7,953 nucleotides of DNA from Sulfurimonas sp. Lineage in GTDB: Bacteria > Campylobacterota > Campylobacteria > Campylobacterales > Sulfurimonadaceae. Positions 6,144 to 7,953 of the stretch are shown here, one piece after another (the stretch's first letter is position 1; each line of letters opens with the position of its first letter). The stretch covers positions 1 through 7,953 of the forward strand of contig JALUZQ010000155.1 of NCBI GenBank assembly GCA_027011725.1. The letters run 5' to 3'. The notes below the pieces were generated by a model, which saw nothing but the letters and a program-made list of their open reading frames with translations, was not told the origin of the DNA and did not search any database. The translations under genes were made by a program, and so were the position numbers.

Positions 6144-7352
6144 CTAGAATTTTACCTCTGCAGTGAGCATATACGCTGTACCGTTGTTCGCATACTTGGC
6201 ACTTCCTTTCTCATTATCAGTTACAATAACATTTCCAACCCATTGTACATTACGGTTTTGATCCCATGCTGCACCAAGAATGTACCCTTTGTCCTCTTTT
6301 TTAGCATCTTGACCTACCGGTTTTCTTTGTGGTGTCCATGAGTCATAACGAGCAAGCACTCTGTACTCTTTGTCTGCACCTAAACGGTACTCTGCATTTG
6401 CACTGTATCCAGAACCGGCTTGAGCTGAAACTTTTGAAGTCACACCACCAACAGTAAGTTGTTTTGAACGTGTGTCTTTTGAGTAAACATACTGTGCAGC
6501 AATCAAGAATGACGGTTGGTTATAGACAGTATGCAGACCACCGAAAATAAGATCTTCATTCCCAACTACATTACTACCATTTGTCAACTCTTTATGTTTT
6601 ACATTATACTGTCCAAAGAATGAAGCATCCCAGTAAGTCTTTTTCGTCTGCTTATCTTTTCCATTCACACCAAGAATGTGTGCAGTCGTTCTCCACTCAA
6701 AACTAAGCCCGTTTTGCGCATTTTGAAATGCATGGTACCCTTCACCGTTAAACACACCGATGTCTGCATCAAAATATTGTGTCTTTGTCTTTGTTAATAT
6801 TCCAAAGTCTGCAGAGTTACTTAAGTCAGGGCCATGATCTTTGTCCTCTATAAGAACTTTAGAAATACTTCTGTAGTACCAAGCGTTATGTTCTTCATAG
6901 TCATGCCATGGACGGTGCGCAAGACCTATTTCAACACCCGTTGCAGGAAGAATATTGTTTAAGTAAAGATATGCATATTTAGCACGAAGTTTTTCATCTC
7001 CTGTTACATCTTTTGACATATCAAAGGTTACACGGTAGTAAGATTTAGGATCATCCAAGAAGTATGCTTTGAGTTGAAAGTATGCACGGCGAATTTCCAT
7101 CTGTGCTGTTGTATCTTGATTTGCATCACTGTAATCTTTTACTGTAGCACCTATATATGTTAAACCCGAAAATTTCAATTTATCAGCTTTTGCAAACACT
7201 GGAACAGTTTTGTCTTGAATAAGTGTACGCCCCTCAGCAGGTTGTGTAAAAACTTGACCATTTTCATCTTGATATAATTTTAATGCACCTGCGTTTGCAG
7301 CAACTGAACCTAGAGTGAATGCAGCTAAAGCTGATAAAATGATTTTTTTCAT
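6144..7352 (-). CDS. Outer-membrane porin (OprO/OprP-like beta-barrel)
   Basis: A 402-residue exported protein. A Sec signal peptide (basic MKK, hydrophobic core, predicted cleavage after ANA at residue 21) precedes a short conserved lead (GALKLYQDENGQVF) of a kind I recall from Campylobacterota porins. The rest is amphipathic beta-strand pattern rich in Tyr, Trp and Gly, and it ends in phenylalanine (EVKF), the usual signal for BAM-dependent barrel insertion. The segment EIRRAYFQLKAYFLDDPKSYYRVTF (about 86-110) resembles the early strands of OprO/OprP phosphate-type porins. Selectivity cannot be read directly. The start has AAGGAA (minus strand, 7361-7366) about 8 nt upstream. The gene is divergent from another porin and shares with it a symmetric control region, so the two are probably regulated together. 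Confidence 0.87.
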   Translation of the reverse strand: MKKIILSALAAFTLGSVAANAGALKLYQDENGQVFTQPAEGRTLIQDKTVPVFAKADKLKFSGLTYIGATVKDYSDANQDTTAQMEIRRAYFQLKAYFLDDPKSYYRVTFDMSKDVTGDEKLRAKYAYLYLNNILPATGVEIGLAHRPWHDYEEHNAWYYRSISKVLIEDKDHGPDLSNSADFGILTKTKTQYFDADIGVFNGEGYHAFQNAQNGLSFEWRTTAHILGVNGKDKQTKKTYWDASFFGQYNVKHKELTNGSNVVGNEDLIFGGLHTVYNQPSFLIAAQYVYSKDTRSKQLTVGGVTSKVSAQAGSGYSANAEYRLGADKEYRVLARYDSWTPQRKPVGQDAKKEDKGYILGAAWDQNRNVQWVGNVIVTDNEKGSAKYANNGTAYMLTAEVKF

Positions 7353-7389
7353 TTTTAAATTTCCTTTTGTTTTTCGTTTGTTCAGTGGA

Positions 7390-7395
7390 AGTATA
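7390..7395 (-). promoter_or_regulatory. -10 element of the minus-strand porin
   Basis: TATACT on the minus strand. The TGTAATC/TGTAACC box at 7405-7423 ends exactly 9 bp upstream, taking the place of a -35 hexamer. Expected start of transcription is near 7383, giving a leader of about 31 nt to the ATG at 7352. Support comes mainly from the mirror arrangement on the other side. Confidence 0.55.
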
Positions 7396-7404
7396 AAATA
7401 TCTT

Positions 7405-7423
7405 GGTTACATAATGATTACAA
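7405..7423 (-). promoter_or_regulatory. OmpR/PhoB-type direct-repeat box, porin on minus strand
   Basis: On the minus strand this reads TTGTAATCATTATGTAACC: two TGTAA half-sites 11 bp apart, one helical turn, each followed by YC or CC. It is 16 of 19 identical to the box at 7437-7455 and points toward the minus-strand porin. OmpR-family regulators bind such 10-11 bp direct repeats as tandem dimers. Which regulator binds is unknown, since none is encoded in the window. Confidence 0.6.
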
Positions 7424-7436
7424 AAACACACTACAG

Positions 7437-7455
7437 TTGTAATCCTACTGTAACC
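7437..7455 (+). promoter_or_regulatory. OmpR/PhoB-type direct-repeat box, porin on plus strand
   Basis: TTGTAATCCTACTGTAACC, the partner of the box at 7405-7423, pointing toward the plus-strand porin. The outer eight and seven bases are identical in both copies and only the 4-bp spacer differs. Together the two boxes form a 51-bp interrupted dyad centred on 7430. Confidence 0.6.
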
Positions 7456-7464
7456 TTCTTTTTC

Positions 7465-7470
7465 TATTAT
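7465..7470 (+). promoter_or_regulatory. -10 element of the plus-strand porin
   Basis: TATTAT begins 10 bp after the end of the box at 7437-7455, leaving the same 9-bp gap as on the other side. The overlapping TATAAC at 7468-7473 is an alternative. Transcription would start near 7477, with a leader of about 32 nt that includes GAGGAG at 7493-7498. Confidence 0.5.
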
Positions 7471-7508
7471 AACACCATCAACCTACACAAAAGAGGAGAA
7501 CGAGTTTT

Positions 7509-7953
7509 ATGAGAAAGAGTATTTTATCAGCTTTAGCAGCACTTACTTTATCGACTGCTATGCATGCACAAACAATAACGGACACACAAGAGAACACTTC
7601 AAAAAAGTTTCTAGAGAGATTCCATTTCAAGGGTGATCTCAGATTACGCTACGAGAGTAAAGAGACCTACTACAAAGACGGAACTGACACTACAGACAAA
7701 TACACCTATCACAATAGATATAGATTACGTTTAGTAGCCGCTGTTGACGTCACTCAAAACCTAAAATTTGACCTTGGCATGAGAAGTGGCTACGCTAACC
7801 CGACCTCTGGCAACCAAACATTTTTAGATGACAGACCTTTAAGTGACTACTTTTGGCAGTCACTCAGATTTAACATTTTAGACATTGCATATAAAAATGG
7901 AGACTCTACTCTTAAAGCAGGAAGACACCCTTATATGATCTATAGACCTATCA
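7509..7953 (+). CDS. Outer-membrane porin (putative porin family), C-terminus cut off by window edge
   Basis: An open frame from ATG 7509 runs off the right edge after 148 codons. The first 20 residues form a Sec signal peptide (MRKSILSALAAL..., predicted cleavage after MHA), closely like that of the divergent porin. The mature part begins with a charged lead, then GDLRLRYE (42-49), NRYRLRLVAAVDV (69-81), NPTSGNQTF (97-105), DIAYKN (125-130) and LKAGRHPY (135-142). These are landmarks I associate with the Porin_5/'putative porin' or DUF3373 type, a different family from its neighbour. AGAGGAG (7492-7498) lies 10 nt before the ATG, a slightly long spacing, and no nearer start fits. Substrate selectivity is unknown. 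Being partial, total length and the C-terminal aromatic residue cannot be checked. Confidence 0.85.
   Translation, partial: MRKSILSALAALTLSTAMHAQTITDTQENTSKKFLERFHFKGDLRLRYESKETYYKDGTDTTDKYTYHNRYRLRLVAAVDVTQNLKFDLGMRSGYANPTSGNQTFLDDRPLSDYFWQSLRFNILDIAYKNGDSTLKAGRHPYMIYRPI

Noticed and set aside
6125..6154. Repeated GAATTTT around AAGCTT after the porin stop, considered as a terminator
   Set aside because: The copies are direct, not inverted, and no stable stem followed by a T-run can be drawn. Read-through into desaturase 2 stays possible.
7315..7512. Plus-strand open frame of 65 codons across the porin control region
   Set aside because: It starts inside the porin signal peptide on the opposite strand, runs through both boxes and -10 elements, and ends at the start of the plus-strand porin. 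The promoter reading explains the sequence better.
1..7953. Search by eye for tRNA, rRNA, CRISPR repeats, insertion-sequence ends, toxin-antitoxin or defence genes
   Set aside because: Nothing convincing was seen. Nearly all sequence is explained by nine recognisable genes with short gaps, so I do not propose a novel multi-gene system here.

Overview
The window reads as ordinary chromosome of an AT-rich Campylobacterota (former Epsilonproteobacteria), most like the Sulfurimonas/Sulfurovum group. The clues are a fused hisIE, ilvE next to an SPFH-domain gene, a tandem pair of two-TM proteins of the DUF2393 type, tight gene packing, TTG starts, and two outer-membrane porins of kinds common in that phylum. 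The assignment rests on gene content and recall, not on a search.

Layout. (1) Positions 1-3725, minus strand: a compact five-gene operon transcribed right to left. Its order is ilvE, an HflK/prohibitin-like SPFH membrane protein, hisIE, a DUF2393-like protein, and a second DUF2393-like protein cut by the left edge. Gaps are 12 bp or less and the last two genes overlap by ATGA. (2) Positions 3726-3884: a divergent AT-rich promoter region. (3) Positions 3885-5081 (+) and 5093-6067 (-): two different membrane-bound, histidine-box fatty acid desaturases facing each other across 11 bp, with a shared hairpin at the junction. (4) Positions 6144-7352 (-): an outer-membrane porin with a clear signal peptide. 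(5) Positions 7353-7508: a 156-bp divergent promoter region holding a striking dyad. (6) Positions 7509 to the right edge (+): the start of a second porin, of another family.

Function. The left operon joins branched-chain amino acid transamination (IlvE), steps 2 and 3 of histidine synthesis (HisIE) and three membrane proteins of unknown or scaffold role. The right half is devoted to the envelope: two oxygen-dependent desaturases that would change membrane fluidity, and two porins. The most interesting element is non-coding. Between the porins lie two 19-bp boxes, nearly identical and pointing outward, each a direct repeat of TGTAA-type half-sites 11 bp apart. Each box ends exactly 9 bp before a plausible -10 hexamer, and both leaders are about 31-32 nt. 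This is the architecture of PhoB/OmpR-family activated promoters and predicts joint control of both porins by one response regulator.

I saw no tRNA, rRNA, CRISPR array, insertion sequence or phage gene, and no clear defence or other novel multi-gene system.
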